A stretch of 64,000 bases of DNA, taken from NCBI GenBank assembly GCA_025200525.1, contig CM045768.1, positions 53,569,177 through 53,633,176 on the forward strand. The letters are read 5' to 3'. Source of the DNA: Camellia lanceoleosa (Eukaryota; Streptophyta; Magnoliopsida; Ericales; Theaceae). A program made the position numbers and the translations under genes. The stretch's first letter is position 1. Each line of letters begins with the position of its first letter. Positions 22,514 to 34,453 of this stretch are shown here, piece by piece. Under the pieces are notes generated by a model that was given only the letters and a program-made list of their open reading frames with translations, searched no databases and had not been told where the DNA came from.

Positions 22514-24371
22514 GTGTTTACCTCACTCTCACCGGTTACAAGACGGAGGAGAATCAAGCAGAATTCACCAGTTCAGTTTTTACAGCAGTCACGACTCAAC
22601 TCACCTGTGTCTAGTCAGGTTCAGGAACGGTCATCTATTTCTAGCCCAGCACAAGATCAATCACCTATTCCAATGGCACAGTATCCCCCAGCCAATGTGG
22701 AAGAACTGATACACCATCTGCAACAGACAGTTAAGACCCTAAAGCAGGATGCGGCCCGTCAGGCCAAGGTTATAACCAGGCTACAACAACGGCAACCATA
22801 ATCAGCTGCAGCCTCTACATCCCATGCACCTACCATGGGTATCCCAACACACAGAGCCATTGTTCATATGTTTATCAGACTGAGGCTCCATTCAAGTTCG
22901 AGGTTAACCCAACTATACTCAAGGTCAATAAACTGGAAAAGTTATTCAAGAGAGCACAAAGGGTTAACTCCATCCTAGACATAAAGGATTGGTACACCGA
23001 TTCTACAGTTACATTACCGGATCGGTTTAAAATGCCACACATTGACCATTTTGACAGCTCCAGGGATCCAATGGTCCACTTGCATTTGTTTTCTGATATC
23101 TTACAGCCGATGTGCTTGACTAGACTACAAAAGTTGTCTTTCTTTGGTCACACCATGTCTGGTATAGTGGCTCTATGGTATGCTAAATTGGAAGATTCCG
23201 TCAAACAGAATTTGAAAGAGATGGTTGAGGCCTTCATTGCTCAGTATTCGTACAATACTCAAATCAAGGTCACAACTCGTGATCTCGAGGCAACACGTCA
23301 AGAGCCGAATGAGGGTTTCTCTGAATTTGTGACAAGATGAAGAGCTAAAGCCTTGATGATGACCATGAGGCCTTCTAAGAAGGATCAAATAAGGATGGTT
23401 GTTCGGAATCTGCATGGCAAGCTATTACAAAAGATTATTGTCCTACCTCTATTTACATTCATAGAGCTCCATAAAATGGGAGTGCAAATCGAAGACGCCA
23501 TGAAGCAGGGGCTTATTACAAATAAGAAGGAGCCAGCAAAAAGGCCGTTTGTTTGCAGTTCTAATACTGCCGGTGGTAGCACAACTGCAAGGCTGTCAGA
23601 CATAAGTGTTGTCACCACAATCAAGACTGCTGACCCCTTTGCTAACACAAGGTCACAAACACCATCCAACCCTACCCGATCCCAAATGACTTTTAACCAA
23701 CTTTACATGACCCTGTCTCAAGCCATGAAGGTGCTAGTCAAAATGGGCACCTCAAACCCTTAAAACCTCGCCCACTTCCTGATCCTCTCCTACCCAAACA
23801 CAACCTCACAAAATATTGTGCGTTTCACCAACTGCATGGTCATGACACCAACCAGTGCTTTCGATTACATCATGAGATTCAAGATCTCATTGACAACAAG
23901 GTGATCGCTCCACCTTAGAAACCAAACGTAACCACAAATCCACTCCCAGCCCATAATCAAGTCCCTCTACCTCGAAATCTCAACTTGATCCATACACTGG
24001 CCACCTCTGACGACCCCAGCGTATATATTACTCCCTCTCACCTATCAAAATCGGAAGGTGCAAACCTGTGCATGATAGACATGTCCAAACCTCAACCCAA
24101 ACCTGTGGTGATGAGACTTACAGTGAAAGGGGAGTCGACCTTGAAGGAAGGTACTAGTCCGTTGCCGAAGTGTCCTGAGGACTTATCTAATAGGGGGTAT
24201 GATCCAAGTCGCTACATTGTGTCAACTGGTCAAATCAAGCTTGAATTGGTGCTACTAACCTTGGTAGACATCAATGTGGTTAGAGAAGATAGCCTGAGCC
24301 AAGAGTTAGATGATTTGGCAAATCTCGAAGAGGATTTGGACAATTTGCAGTTCTTTGATGAGCAAAATTAG
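22514..24371 (+). pseudogene. Gypsy gag
   Basis: The N-terminal piece (22514-22801) is Gln/Pro/Ser-rich and ends in a coiled-coil-like stretch (VEELIHHLQQTVKTLKQDAA). The gag core follows at 23032-23337 (MPHIDHFDSSRDPMVHLHLF, GIVALWYAKL, FIAQYSYNTQI), then 23353-23763. A CX2..HX4C-type segment, YCAFHQLHGHDTNQC, lies at about 23814-23856, typical of Tat-lineage gags. Stops at about 22799, 23338, 23761 and 23917 and frame changes break it. Gag would form the particle that packages element RNA. Confidence 0.82.
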
Positions 24372-24464
24372 GGAGATGTGCAAATTGGATGGTTCGACCT
24401 GAACGGATCAACTGACAACACTAGATAGCTAAATGATGAGCCAGACAAGAAAGAAGAAACCGAA

Positions 24465-24845
24465 ATGAAACCAGAAAGGAAGGAAGTAGAGATATTTGTA
24501 GTAACCAGAAGGGCTGATGAGAAAAAAAAGCTGCCGGAAAGTGCTGGTATGGAAAACCTTGTCCAAGAAGTGGGCACTGTGAACACCGTAGATACTGAAC
24601 AGAAAGCTAAGCTGAGGCAATTTGAACGAGAAAGAATTGAATACAGCTGGGAAACTGTGAATTCACAATACCCTGTAAAGGACACTTATGATGTGAAGGT
24701 GATACAAGCAGAGCCAGATAACTATTTGTCGGCTGCTGAGGGTGAATAATGGGACGATAATGATCTACATCTAGCCCATACTGATCAAGATTGGGGTGAG
24801 TGCGTTTCGGACAATACCTGGTATGCCAAGGAAATAGACCATCTG
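24465..24845 (+). pseudogene. Gag-protease linker of the gypsy element
   Basis: A charged Lys/Glu-rich frame (24465-24749) ends at a stop, then continues as AEGE-stop-WDDNDLHLAH into the next frame at 24846. No domain is recognisable. It connects gag to protease in the polyprotein. Confidence 0.5.
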
Positions 24846-25685
24846 ATGAGAAGTGGGCGGTATTTTAAGCCACTGCACCTAAATCAAGCAGAGACGTCTA
24901 GAAAGGACAAAGAGGTTATGAAACAAAAAGAGAAACACCTAGAAGATGAGGCAGTATTAAAACAGCTCAAGAAAATTCAAGCTGACATCTCCATCTGGGG
25001 TTTTCTCATGGCCTCACGAGTACACCGGCAAGTAGTGTTGTCGACAATGGACAAGACTAAATTGTCCATTGATACCATGCCTAAGCAGCTTATGGGTTTG
25101 GTCTTTACAAGTGGTGCCAAGACAACGCTTACTTTTTCTGATAAAGAGTTGTCACCGGAGGGCTCGGCTGATAATAAACCATTGTACATATCTGTGGAAT
25201 GCAGGAAGAAATTGGTGCTGATAGTATTAGTAGATACTTGTTCGGCCATTAATGTCTATCTTTCCCGTACCGCCTATGCAATTGGCCTCAAACCAACGGA
25301 CTTTGTTCCCACGGCCCAAGTAATACGGGCGTATAATAACACAAGTAGAAAGGTCATGGGCACAGTGCAAGTCAGAGTCCATGTGGGCCTAACTGAGCAA
25401 GAGGTCGAGTTTCATGTCCTGGATATGCCAGCTACTTTCAATTTACTGTTAGGGAGACCCTGGTTGCATCATGTGAAGGCTGTCTATTCCACTCTCCATC
25501 AAATGTTGAAGTACCCTCATGGGGCAGGAGTGGCAATTATTTTCGAGAATTCATCCATCCATTTGCCGCCAGAGGTAAATACGCCAATGCTAAAGATCAA
25601 CCATAGCAACGAGGACGTATTCCTCTCAAGATTCACTCTGCAGATGAAGGCATGTATATCAGTGCCCAGTCCATTTATTTCATGA
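24846..25685 (+). pseudogene. Gypsy retropepsin-type protease
   Basis: A 279-residue frame. The active-site segment at residues 126-135 reads LIVLVDTCSA, where the family has DTGS; the catalytic Asp is kept but Gly is changed to Cys. Flap and C-terminal features follow: VIRAYNNTSRKVMGTVQVRV, and FNLLLGRPWLHHVKAVYSTL with the conserved LGRPWLH. The enzyme would mature Gag-Pol. The frame stops at 25683 and the next part lies in another frame. Confidence 0.82.
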
Positions 25686-26134
25686 ACAAACTGCAGCTCG
25701 TTCCAAGAATAGGGCTCAGAAGGAGTGGTCGGAAAGGTGTTGCAGCACTGACAGATGTGCCACACAACCCGCATGCCTTTGTACTGGGCTATATGCGCAC
25801 CAAAGAGGACTGGGTCAAGAAGGGAGAACAGATGAAGGGCAGAGCCAAGGCCAAGAGAGCTGGAAAGTATTATGAACTCATCCACAGGCCAATCCAAGGG
25901 ACACTAAATGGCCTCTTTGTTCGGAAGGGAGAAGACTTCCCTTTTTATGGCTTTCCTAATCCTTGGATGAATTCCTTAAGGCAACGTGTTCCCGGGTTCG
26001 AGATCTTCTTTGATTTGCAGCTGCAAGACAATGATGATGAGGAAAAGGCTTAACTAAGCATCAAAGCTGAACAGGGCACGAAAAGTGACTCATATGGCAA
26101 CGAACCTGGAGTAGGGGCAGCACTAGCTTGTCTC
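25652..26134 (+). pseudogene. Protease-reverse transcriptase linker of the gypsy element
   Basis: The frame 25652-26053 overlaps the end of the protease frame in another phase. It carries GLRRSGRKGVAAL and FVRKGEDFPFYGFPNPW, moderately conserved-looking but without a catalytic motif. It belongs to the polyprotein between protease and polymerase. Confidence 0.5.
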
Positions 26135-27551
26135 TTGACAGATCCTGCGACCGACCTAGAGAACTTGGGGGATAACTTTACTGTCTCCATGATGGGGGAA
26201 GTACCGAGTGTAAACCCAACCAGTGGCATTTTAGATGTATCGGGGGCACCATCTCTTACTTGGCAACTAGAGGAAGGCTATCTATCCAGTTCTGAATCAG
26301 GTGATGAGCTAGAATCTGATTCCACTGAGTCTGTGTGGTTGGGATCAGATTCAAGTTCTTCTGAGTTTGAGTCTGGTATTTCTGGAGGTGGTAACCCGAA
26401 TACCAAAGTCCTGTCTAGGTCTTCATTCAACTTTTCTTTTGAGTCTGTAACCGAAGATTTGGACCTTTTGAATGAAAACTCTACAGATTCTGTGTCCTTT
26501 TTAGTGCCGTTGGTTTATTGGATTGACCAAGATTTTCAAAATTTTAACAAAAATGAAGGGGAAGAAATTCCTCTATCTTTGAAAAACTTGATTAATCCAG
26601 AGGATGAGAGGTTTGCTAAACCCTGTGCTGATGAAATCATTGCTATTAATGTGGATACTAAGAAGGATCCGCGCCTGGTCCAGATCGGGTCCACGTTGTC
26701 TTTAGAGGAGCGCGAGCGTTTAATCGCTTTGTTAAAAGATTTCAAAGATGTTTTCGTATGGTCCTACGAAGACATGCGTGGAATCGATCCTAAGATTGTA
26801 CAACATCGGATCCCTCTTAACCATGATGCCCGACTAGTCAAACAGAAGCTGCGTAAAATTCGTCTGGATTGGGCGCTGAAAATTAAGGAAGATGTCACCA
26901 AGCATATCGAGGTAGGTTTCTTATTAGTATCTAAGTACCCGACTTGGTTAGCCAACACCGTCCTAGTGCCACAGAAGGATGGTAGAATCCGGATGTGTGT
27001 AGACTTTCAGGATTTGAACAGAGCCAGTACGAAGGATGACTTTCCCCTGCCACACATTGATGAATTAGTGGACTTCACTGGGGGCCATTCATTGCTATCT
27101 TTTATGGATGGGTTTTCTGAGTACAACCAGATTCTGATAGCACCAAGGACAGAGAGAAGACCGCATTCACCACCCGTATGGTACCTATTGTTATCGGGTT
27201 ATGCCGTTTGGTTTGAAAAATGCTAAAGTTACCTATCAGAGAGCTGCGACCACTATTTTGCATGACATGATCCACAAAGAGGTCAAGGTGTACGTGGACG
27301 ACATGATTCTCAAGTCCAAAGAACGAGAGGGCCATTACACCGCGCTAGAGAAATTCTTTCGACGGATCAGGGAATACAAATTAAGGTTAAACCTGCAGAA
27401 GTGCACTTTCTGTGTAACGGCAGGAAAAATGCTGGGCTTTCTTATCACACAAAGGGGAATTGAAGTAAATCCTTCTAAAATCAAGGCCATCTTAGAAATG
27501 TCACCATCAAGGACCAAAAAAGAGGTGCGAGGCTTTCTAGGTAAAGTGTAA
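26135..27551 (+). pseudogene. Gypsy reverse transcriptase
   Basis: The first frame (26135-27226) has a Ser/Glu-rich N-terminal linker, then the polymerase fingers and palm: YPTWLANTVLVPQKDGRIR, CVDFQDLNRASTKDDFPLP and SLLSFMDGFSEYNQI. A one-base shift near 27155-27200 moves the gene to the frame 27201-27551, which has MPFGLKNAKVTYQRA and the catalytic YVDDM at residues 31-35. A CAA-to-TAA-type stop at 27549 ends that frame. The first catalytic Asp (SFMDGF) and the YVDD pair are intact. Confidence 0.92.
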
Positions 27552-28068
27552 TTCATAAGATGGTTTATTTCCAAATTAACCTTGACTTGTGAACCACTAT
27601 CTTTGTCCTGAAGAAAGGCAAGAAATTTTGATGGGATGATCGATGTCAGTTTTCCTTTGAACAGGTTAAGCAGTACCTCCGGAATCCGCCTATGTTGTCG
27701 CCGCTAAAGCCGGGAAAGCCTTTGATTTTGTACTTGTCAATAACAGATACGACTATGGGATGCATGCTCGCTCAGGAATCTGAAGATAGGGTGGAGAAAA
27801 TCATCTATTACTTGAGCAAGAAAATGTTGGATTATGAGACCCGCTCCACTCCTTTGGAGAAGAAAGCTTGCCTAGCCTTGGTATGGGCTACCAGGAAGTT
27901 GAGGCACTACTTGTTAGCTCACTCTATAATCTTGGTTTTGAGATTAGATCCCATCAAATATCTCTTTGAGAAACCAGTGCTTATGGGTAGGCTGGCATAT
28001 TGGTTGCTTTTTCTTTCCGAATTTGATCTCAAGTATGTCACTCGCAAGTCAGTTAAAGGAAAAGATGT
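27552..28068 (+). pseudogene. Gypsy RNase H (RT-associated)
   Basis: After the stop at 27549 the sequence resumes with the RT connection and RNase H. From 27692 one frame reads PLILYLSITDTTMGCMLAQE, IIYYLSKKMLDYETRSTPLE and CLALVWATRKLRHYL, all typical of the gypsy RNase H that follows reverse transcriptase. Here the first catalytic position is Ser-Ile-Thr-Asp. Its end leads into LKYVTRKSVKGKDVAEFLA, the linker to the second RNase H. Confidence 0.85.
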
Positions 28069-28159
28069 AGCGGAGTTCCTAGCAGACCACCCGATAAAAG
28101 GAGATGAGGCAGTGGAATACTTGTTCCCAGATGAAGACATTCTGCAAGTTGAAGAGGAA

Positions 28160-28278
28160 ACTTGGACGATGTACTTTGACGGAGCGTCCAATCAGTACGG
28201 TTATGGGATTGCTGTGTTGCTGATAGCACCCGATGACTCCCATATACCTCTGGCCTTCAAACTCTGGTTCAAGGTGTC
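28160..28278 (+). pseudogene. Second RNase H domain, N-terminal half
   Basis: WTMYFDGASNQYGYGIAVLL carries the first catalytic Asp of the additional RNase H that characterises Tat-lineage gypsy elements. The coding sequence is cut after FKVS by the solo LTR that starts at 28279. The other half lies at 31710-31980. Removing the LTR and one copy of GTGTC restores an uninterrupted frame across the junction. Confidence 0.88.
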
Positions 28279-28661
28279 TGTAAACACCCCATTTTTTACC
28301 GTCATCAAGACTTGGAGTCATCACTTGTGCACTCAATGATTGTGATTGCATTTGCTTGTTTTAGTGCCCGAAGTCCTCGGCAGAATGCCCTGCCTTTAAG
28401 CCTTCCAGCCCTGTCTATTTTGTGCCTTGTTTTGGACCAAAACCTTAGTGTTTCAAGCCCAAAATCTTAGTGCTTCAAGCCTGCAACCCCTGGTAGCCAG
28501 CTAGCCACCAATTGAGGCATCCGGTCATCTAAGTGGCCTGCCTGCCACCAGTGACCTTTTTGCAGATATTTTGTTGATAACTGTTCCATCTATTGGCACA
28601 ATTGTCTCCATCTCCCTACACTTGTATGGAGGGATTTCTCTCAGCCAAATGCATGTTTTTC

Positions 28662-28670
28662 TATATATAT
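28662..28670 (+). promoter_or_regulatory. TATA box of the solo LTR
   Basis: TATATATAT lies about 380 bases into the LTR and is followed by a long pyrimidine tract. The position corresponds to 18837 in the 5' LTR. Confidence 0.6.
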
Positions 28671-28715
28671 GGGGTCTCCTCCCCCATTTTTGAGGGTTAG
28701 AAAATTTTAGAACAA

Positions 28716-28739
28716 AAATCTCTCTCTCTCTCTTTCTAC

Positions 28740-28783
<44 letters not shown>
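28716..28783 (+). repeat. (CT)n microsatellite in the LTR leader
   Basis: Nearly pure CT/TC repeats of about 65 bases lie downstream of the TATA box. The corresponding place in the 5' LTR (18914-18945) has a much shorter CT run, so the tract has expanded in this copy. Confidence 0.9.
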
Positions 28784-28785
<2 letters not shown>

Positions 28786-30127
28786 CAAATTTGTGCACAT
28801 TAGCCTAGTTTCACTACACTTTTGCCTACATCTCCTTAACCAAAGTTGATCATCTTTGAGCTGAGGTTCCTTGAAGCCTTCTTGGAGCTCTTGAAGATGG
28901 TTTTGGCTTGAATTAGTGCCTAAAGTTGATCTTTACTTCAAGAGGTATACTACTTCCCTTTTAAGCTTGCTTTGTTTACTTGTTTTTCTATCTATTTCTA
29001 TTGTTTTTGGGTTGTTTTTATGGGCTAAAATTGGTGTTTTAAGCCATTTAAGGTTAGGGGGGCATCTCACGCTTCTTTATTCCTTGCTTGTAAGGCTTTT
29101 CCACCTTTGTTTCCCACCTTTAAACTATCTTTTTTTGGGATTTTGAACACTGGATTTTAGAGTATTTTCAGTGATTAAAATCAAGTTTTGAAGTCCAAAA
29201 TTGAAGGAGTTAGCCTCCCCTCTTTGTGTCTAGTTTGCTAGCCTAGTTAGCTCTATGTGTTAGCTTTATTTTCTAGCCTTTTGTAACTTAATTCTAGCAT
29301 GTTTTAGGCTCTATTTTAGACTGTTTAAACTCTGTTTTTGGTTGGTTATTGCATTTGAGTGTTGTTTTGCATGCCTCTAGTGTGATAGTCCTCACAAGCT
29401 TGGTGTTTTAGGCCTTTAGGCGCCACTTGTTTGAGTTGATTGCCATGTTTTAGTGTTTTTCTCACCTCATTTCAGCACTTATGATCTCTGTAATCTCCTT
29501 CATTTCTTCACTTTTTATTTGCTTTGAGGGTTGTTTCAACCTTAGGATAGTTTAAGCTTGAGATTGAGATTCCTTGCTTAATGGTTTAATCCTCTTTGGG
29601 GGGTTCGTTACCAACGACATGACATCTCTCTCTTGCCTTAAACTATCCCTTGTTTGACACTTCCTTCTCTTTAGATGACTTCTCACCAATGGACTTAATT
29701 GGTTAATAAATGATTGGTAATCTAAAATGAGTAACTACAATTTGCAACTAAAAATGTGCAAGATAAGAAATTGGTTGTGTTTTGATGTGTTCAATTGGGC
29801 GTTAATTGAACACAAGGAAAATTGGGGCATTTCATACTCAAAGTGATGAAATGTGTCAAGTTTCCTAGGTCTCCATTGCCCTTGATCTTACGTGATAGGG
29901 TGATGGTCTTCAGTCTTGTTTGTGCATTTATTAAACTTGTAAAAATTGGTTCCTTAGCCATCATGCAATGAAATTGCTTGATTGATGGTTTAAAAACCAA
30001 GTGTATCACTCATTTGAGATGTTTTGATGATAAGGAGAGATACACAGTACAAACAACCTGTGAGAATACCCTCTCTTTGTCCTGTTTGCTCTCTGTTGTA
30101 GCAAAAAAATATGGTATGTCATCAGTG

Positions 30128-30232
30128 GCCGGTCAGCCACTATTACTGGCCTGCCGGCCACCAGTGTTGGACGGCAACCCCTCAATGGTGGCTGGCCAGC
30201 CACCACTTCTGGCCTGCCGGCGACCAATGAAT
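30128..30232 (+). repeat. GGCCGGCCACC-type repeat cluster in the solo LTR
   Basis: Imperfect near-palindromic units GGCCTGCCGGCCACCAGT, GGCTGGCCAGCCACCACT and GGCCTGCCGGCGACCA recur within about 100 bases. It is homologous in place to 20255-20345 and to the inverted 41505-41620 cluster. Confidence 0.7.
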
Positions 30233-31709
30233 TTTGAGCAATGTGCTTGTGAAGCATATTAGAGTTGATCTGGAGAAAGAAAACAATGCAAGGGTTGTGC
30301 AAACAGAGGCTTTCGAGGGCAAACAGTGGATGTTCTTCGGGTGGAAACCGAGCATGCATGGACCTCCCTCGCTTCCCGGGACTAGTTAGCTAGTTAATTA
30401 GTTTAAATAGCAATTAATCATTTGTTTGTTGTAATTAATTAGTTATAGCTAATTAGTTTGTGTTGTAATATTTAATTAGCTTAGCCTAGTTAATTTAATT
30501 ATTCATTCAAGTTTTATAATAATTAGTGAAGTAGTTTAGCTAGTTATTTATTTTAGTTTGTAATAATTAGCTTAGCTTAGTTAAGTAGTGTAGCTTAGCT
30601 ATTCGAACTCTCCTTCGTAAAAGCGTATTGTAATAATGTGTATGTCTTCCAACCCCATGTCTTTCTCCCTTTTATTTATCCACTTTTGATGGTTAGATTA
30701 AGGACATCATGTTTTGTTTAGCATATCGCATGTTTGCATCCATTCATTTGTATTGCATGCCCCGAGGCTCGGCTCATCATTCAAACTGCATTCTCGTTTC
30801 AATACCTCATTGAATACGTGTCTAAACGCATGCTATCAAATTATTGCAAATAACATGTTAAGTAGCCGAGCCTATCTTAGTTGCATTATTGCATGTGTTG
30901 CATTAGTCATCTTGTATAGTTAGGAATCATGCATTTTTTCTAACTTTTTTGTTTTATCTTAGCTTGGAGTACTAAGTGAGTTTTTAGTGTTTTAGCATAC
31001 GTGTATGAGTGTGAATGATTGCCAGGACTAGCATGCTTGCCATGAGGCTAAGTGCTTACTTGTTGAACTGTGTGAGTGCCTGTAGATGAAGGCTTGTTGT
31101 TTGAATTTGAATAATTCAATAAATGTACGTTTAAGCCCACTTTGTTTAATGGCAAATTCGTAAACTTTAAGCCCACTTGAAGTGGCAAATTTAAACCATT
31201 TTCACAAACAAACATGAAATTGAATTGTTCCAATTCTTGCAATTTTAGTCTATACCTTGTGTGCGCACATCACATAGTAATGCTAACCTAATAAACCGAA
31301 ACAAGAGCATATAATGTAGATAAGAATCATATCATGATTAGTAAAGGCCGATCATTTGATTGAGCAAGCAGGGGTGCTCAAATGTATTCATGACCTTCCC
31401 CTCTCGTAGTTCCCAAGCCGAGGCAACTTTGGTGATGACGGACATGTGGCCTTTAACACAAGTCACGGGTTTCCTAAATTTTTCCAAAAAAATAAAATAT
31501 TTAGGTGGCGACTCTGTATCTGGCAGAGCAATCCATTTTTGACATTTTTTATTCAAAATCGATTTTCCAAAACGATTTGCCGGATTTAGACTCTTTGGTG
31601 TTTATCAATTTCACATTGCACTTGTGAGATTAGATTTAAAACCACGGGAGTCCAAACTGTAGGGCTTCTTTCGAACTTCCGAAAGGGGGCGTGAAAAAGC
31701 CGAGCTACA

Positions 31710-32024
31710 GTGTCCAACAATGAAGCAAAATATGAAGCGTGTATTGTTGGTTTAGAAGCCGCCCTAGAACTAGGGGCAATAAGATTGGATGTTATCGGGG
31801 ACTCGAACTTGGTTGTTTCTCAAGCAAACGGAGACTGGAAAGTCAAAGAAGAGAAAATGAAGGTTTACCATCAAACCCTGGATATTCTGATTCGTAGGTT
31901 TAAGAAGTTGACATTCATGTATCTAGTAAAAGAGAACAATAGGTTTGCTGATGCTTTAGCAACTCTATCTTCTATGGTAGACATCCCACTTGGAGTCCGA
32001 ATGCGTCCGATTGTCATCGAATAG
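31710..32024 (+). pseudogene. Second RNase H domain, C-terminal half
   Basis: The frame resumes after the solo LTR with SNNEAKYEACIVGLEAALEL (second catalytic residue, Glu), VIGDSNLVVSQANGDW (third, Asp) and VKENNRFADALATLSSM (last, Asp). All four acidic residues of this RNase H are therefore present across the two halves. The domain is followed by a stop at about 32022. Confidence 0.9.
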
Positions 32025-32033
32025 AAATACACA

Positions 32034-33172
32034 TTGGCTTATGAAACTATTGCCGCAATAGATGAAGTGCAAGACAAAAATCCCTGGTATTACAATATTT
32101 GGAACTTCCTGGAAAATGAGATGTATCCACTAAGGGCAAATGCCAAAGACAAACAGGGAATACGGCGTATGGCCATCCAATTTATCATCTGTGGGGGTAA
32201 GCTATATAAAAAAGGTCATCTATGAATGCATAAACTGTGTGTGGAGGAAGAGGAATAGAAGCGCCTTATGGAGGCTATCCACGGCGGAGAATGCGGGGCG
32301 CATATGAATGGTGTGATGCTAGCCTGAAAGATTCTCAGGCAAGGTTATTACTGGTCCACCATGAAGAAGGATTGTATTGGTTTTATGCGGCAATGCCACA
32401 AATGTCAAATTCATGCCAATCGCATAAATATTCCGCCGTCAAAGCTCTACAACATGACTTCGCCATGGCCTTTCTCAGTCTGGGGAATCAATGTAATCGG
32501 TGTTGTCTCGCCAAAAGGGTCGAATGGACATGAATATATCTTGGTGACGATTGATTACTTTATAAAGTGGGTGGAAGCTCAATCCTATGCAGTGTTGAAG
32601 GCATCGCATGTGGCCAAATTTATCAGAAACAATATCATATGTCGGTATAGAGTCCCGAATGAGCTCATATCAAATAACGGCTACCACTTCAAGAAAGAGG
32701 TAATAGACTTGTTGGAGAAATACAATGTGACTTTTCATAAGTCATCCACATGTAGGCCACAAACCAATGGAGTTGTTGAAGCCGTCAATAAGAATATCAA
32801 GAACATCTTGTAGAAGATGGTTGAGACCTACAGGGACTGGCTGGATAAACTGCCATTCGCACTCTGGGGCTACAGAACCTCGATCCAGATGTCTACAGGG
32901 GCAACTCTTTATTCTCTCATCTATGGGATGGAGACCATTTTGCCAATTGAAATTGAAGTCTCGTTGCTGCGAGTTATGGCTCAGTGTCAGATAGCAGAGG
33001 CGAACTGGCAACAGAACAGATTTGAGAAGTTAATGTTGTTTGATGAAAGGAGGCTAAAGGCATTGTATCATGTTCAGGGCTACCAGCACAGAATTTCCAG
33101 GGCTTTTAATAAGAAAGTTAAGTCCTAGAATCTCAAGGAAGGAGATATAGTGCTGAAAGACAACCGAGTGCC
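32034..33172 (+). pseudogene. Gypsy integrase, truncated at the C-terminus
   Basis: The H2C2 zinc-binding part lies at about 32262-32425 (IHGGECGAHMNG, then CHKCQIHANRI). The DDE core follows: ILVTIDYFIKWVEAQ with the first Asp, then VPNELISNNGYHFKK, where the family's second Asp (SDNG) is Asn, then NGVVEAVNKNIK with the Glu. A TAG at 32812 and other stops at about 32022 and 33126 break it. It reads on to KEGDIVLKDN and PIHD at about 33172 and then ends abruptly at the junction with the copia fragment. Confidence 0.88.
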
Positions 33173-34359
33173 CATCCATGACATCCTTCATTTGTTTTCT
33201 TTCCAAGTCATTCCTTGGACACTTTTTTTCACTTAATTTATCACCCTCCATGATGGGTGCATCATCAACTAAACAAAACTGCATATTGAATCTCTCCAAA
33301 ACACAATCAATATATCTTTTCTGAGATAGTCCTAACAATCCTCAAGATTGATCCCTAAAGATCTCTATGACAATAACATAGTTTGCCTCACCCATATCGA
33401 CCATTTTAAAGTTCTTGGAGAGATATTCTTTGGTTTCATGCAATAAGCCAAGGTCATTACTAGCTAACAAAATGTCATCTACATATAGCACCAAAATAAT
33501 GAACTTACTCCCACTAACCTTCAAATATATGCACTAATCAATTGCATTATCCTTAAATTCGAAGGAGGTAATGGTATCATTAAACCTTAAATACCATTGC
33601 CTGGAAACTTGTTTAAGGCCATATATGGATTTCTTTAATTTGCAAGCTAAATGTTCTTTACGTTTCTTTGCAAATCCTTCTGGCTACTCCATATGAATTT
33701 CTTCATCCAAATTCCCATTTAGAAAAACAATTTCACATCCATTTGATGCAACTCTAAGTCATAATGAGCTACCAATGCGAGGATGATTCTAAGTAAGTCC
33801 TTCTTAGATACTGGAGAGAAGGTCTCTTTATAATATATGCCTTCTTTTTTAGTAAAACCATTGGCAACAAGTTTGCTTTAAATCGTTCAATATTGCCTTT
33901 TGTGTCACGCTTGGTCTTGAAGACCCATTTACACCCAACCTTTTTACAATTATAAGGCAATTCGACGAGATCCCAAACACCATTCTATTCCATGGATTTT
34001 AACTCTTCATTTATAGCATTGACCCATTTAGTAGAATCATCACTATTCATGGCTTGTGAAAATGAGACTGGATCTTTATTAATCCCAATATCAAAATCAG
34101 ATTCCTGTAGATACACCATGTAATTATCTGGAATGGCAGGCTTTCTTTCCCTCTGAGATCTTCTCAGAACTGTCAGTTGTGGTGGTTCTACAATATTTTC
34201 AATGGTGGTATCTTCATGAAGTGGTAAAACATGAGGTGGTGAAGGATTTTCATTATATTGTTCGTTTCCCTCAACTTGTGGAATAGTTAAAGGAACAACA
34301 ATTTTTCGATAAGGGTCAAATGTTGGCACATCCACCCTAATTTCCTTGAAATTCACCAC
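33173..34359 (-). pseudogene. Copia reverse transcriptase (truncated)
   Basis: From the minus-strand upstream side it carries LRRSQRERKPAIPDNYMVYL (34359-33985), VGCKWVFKTKRDTKGNIERF (33960-33769) and FIILVLYVDDILLASNDL with the catalytic YVDD (33524-33342). It ends with MLGLSQKRYIDCVLERFNMQ and RNDLERKQMKDV (33338 down to about 33175). Stops and shifts separate all four pieces. The domain ends where the gypsy sequence begins. Confidence 0.88.
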
Positions 34360-34453
34360 TCGTGTTTTCTCACTTCCACTAATTTCACCATTCTTTAGGA
34401 ATCAAGCATTACCAATCTCCACTATCCTCGTACTATGATTAGGACAATAAAAT

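Larger units (their letters stand above)
28279..31709 (+). mobile_element. Solo LTR of the same Tat-type family, inserted in the RNase H domain
   Basis: It begins TGTAAACACCCCATTTTTTA, ends GAGCTACA and is flanked by GTGTC on both sides (28274-28278 and 31710-31714). It is 3431 bp long and has no coding capacity. The body matches 18520-21720 block by block: start, TATA box, GGCCAC cluster, GCATGCTTGCCATGAGGCTA and the region before the end. Target duplications at a lone LTR show insertion of a complete element followed by LTR-LTR recombination. Confidence 0.93.
18520..33172 (+). mobile_element. Tat-type Ty3/gypsy retrotransposon, 3'-truncated, with a nested solo LTR
   Basis: Order on the plus strand is a 3.2-kb LTR, primer site, gag, protease, reverse transcriptase, RNase H, second RNase H, integrase. 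Integrase after reverse transcriptase marks gypsy; the extra RNase H and the large LTR point to the Tat lineage (Ogre/Retand-like). The copy is broken by several stops and frameshifts and by a 3.4-kb solo LTR inside the second RNase H. It stops at about 33172 within the integrase tail, where a copia fragment on the other strand begins. No 3' LTR follows, so this copy lost its right end. Confidence 0.88.
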
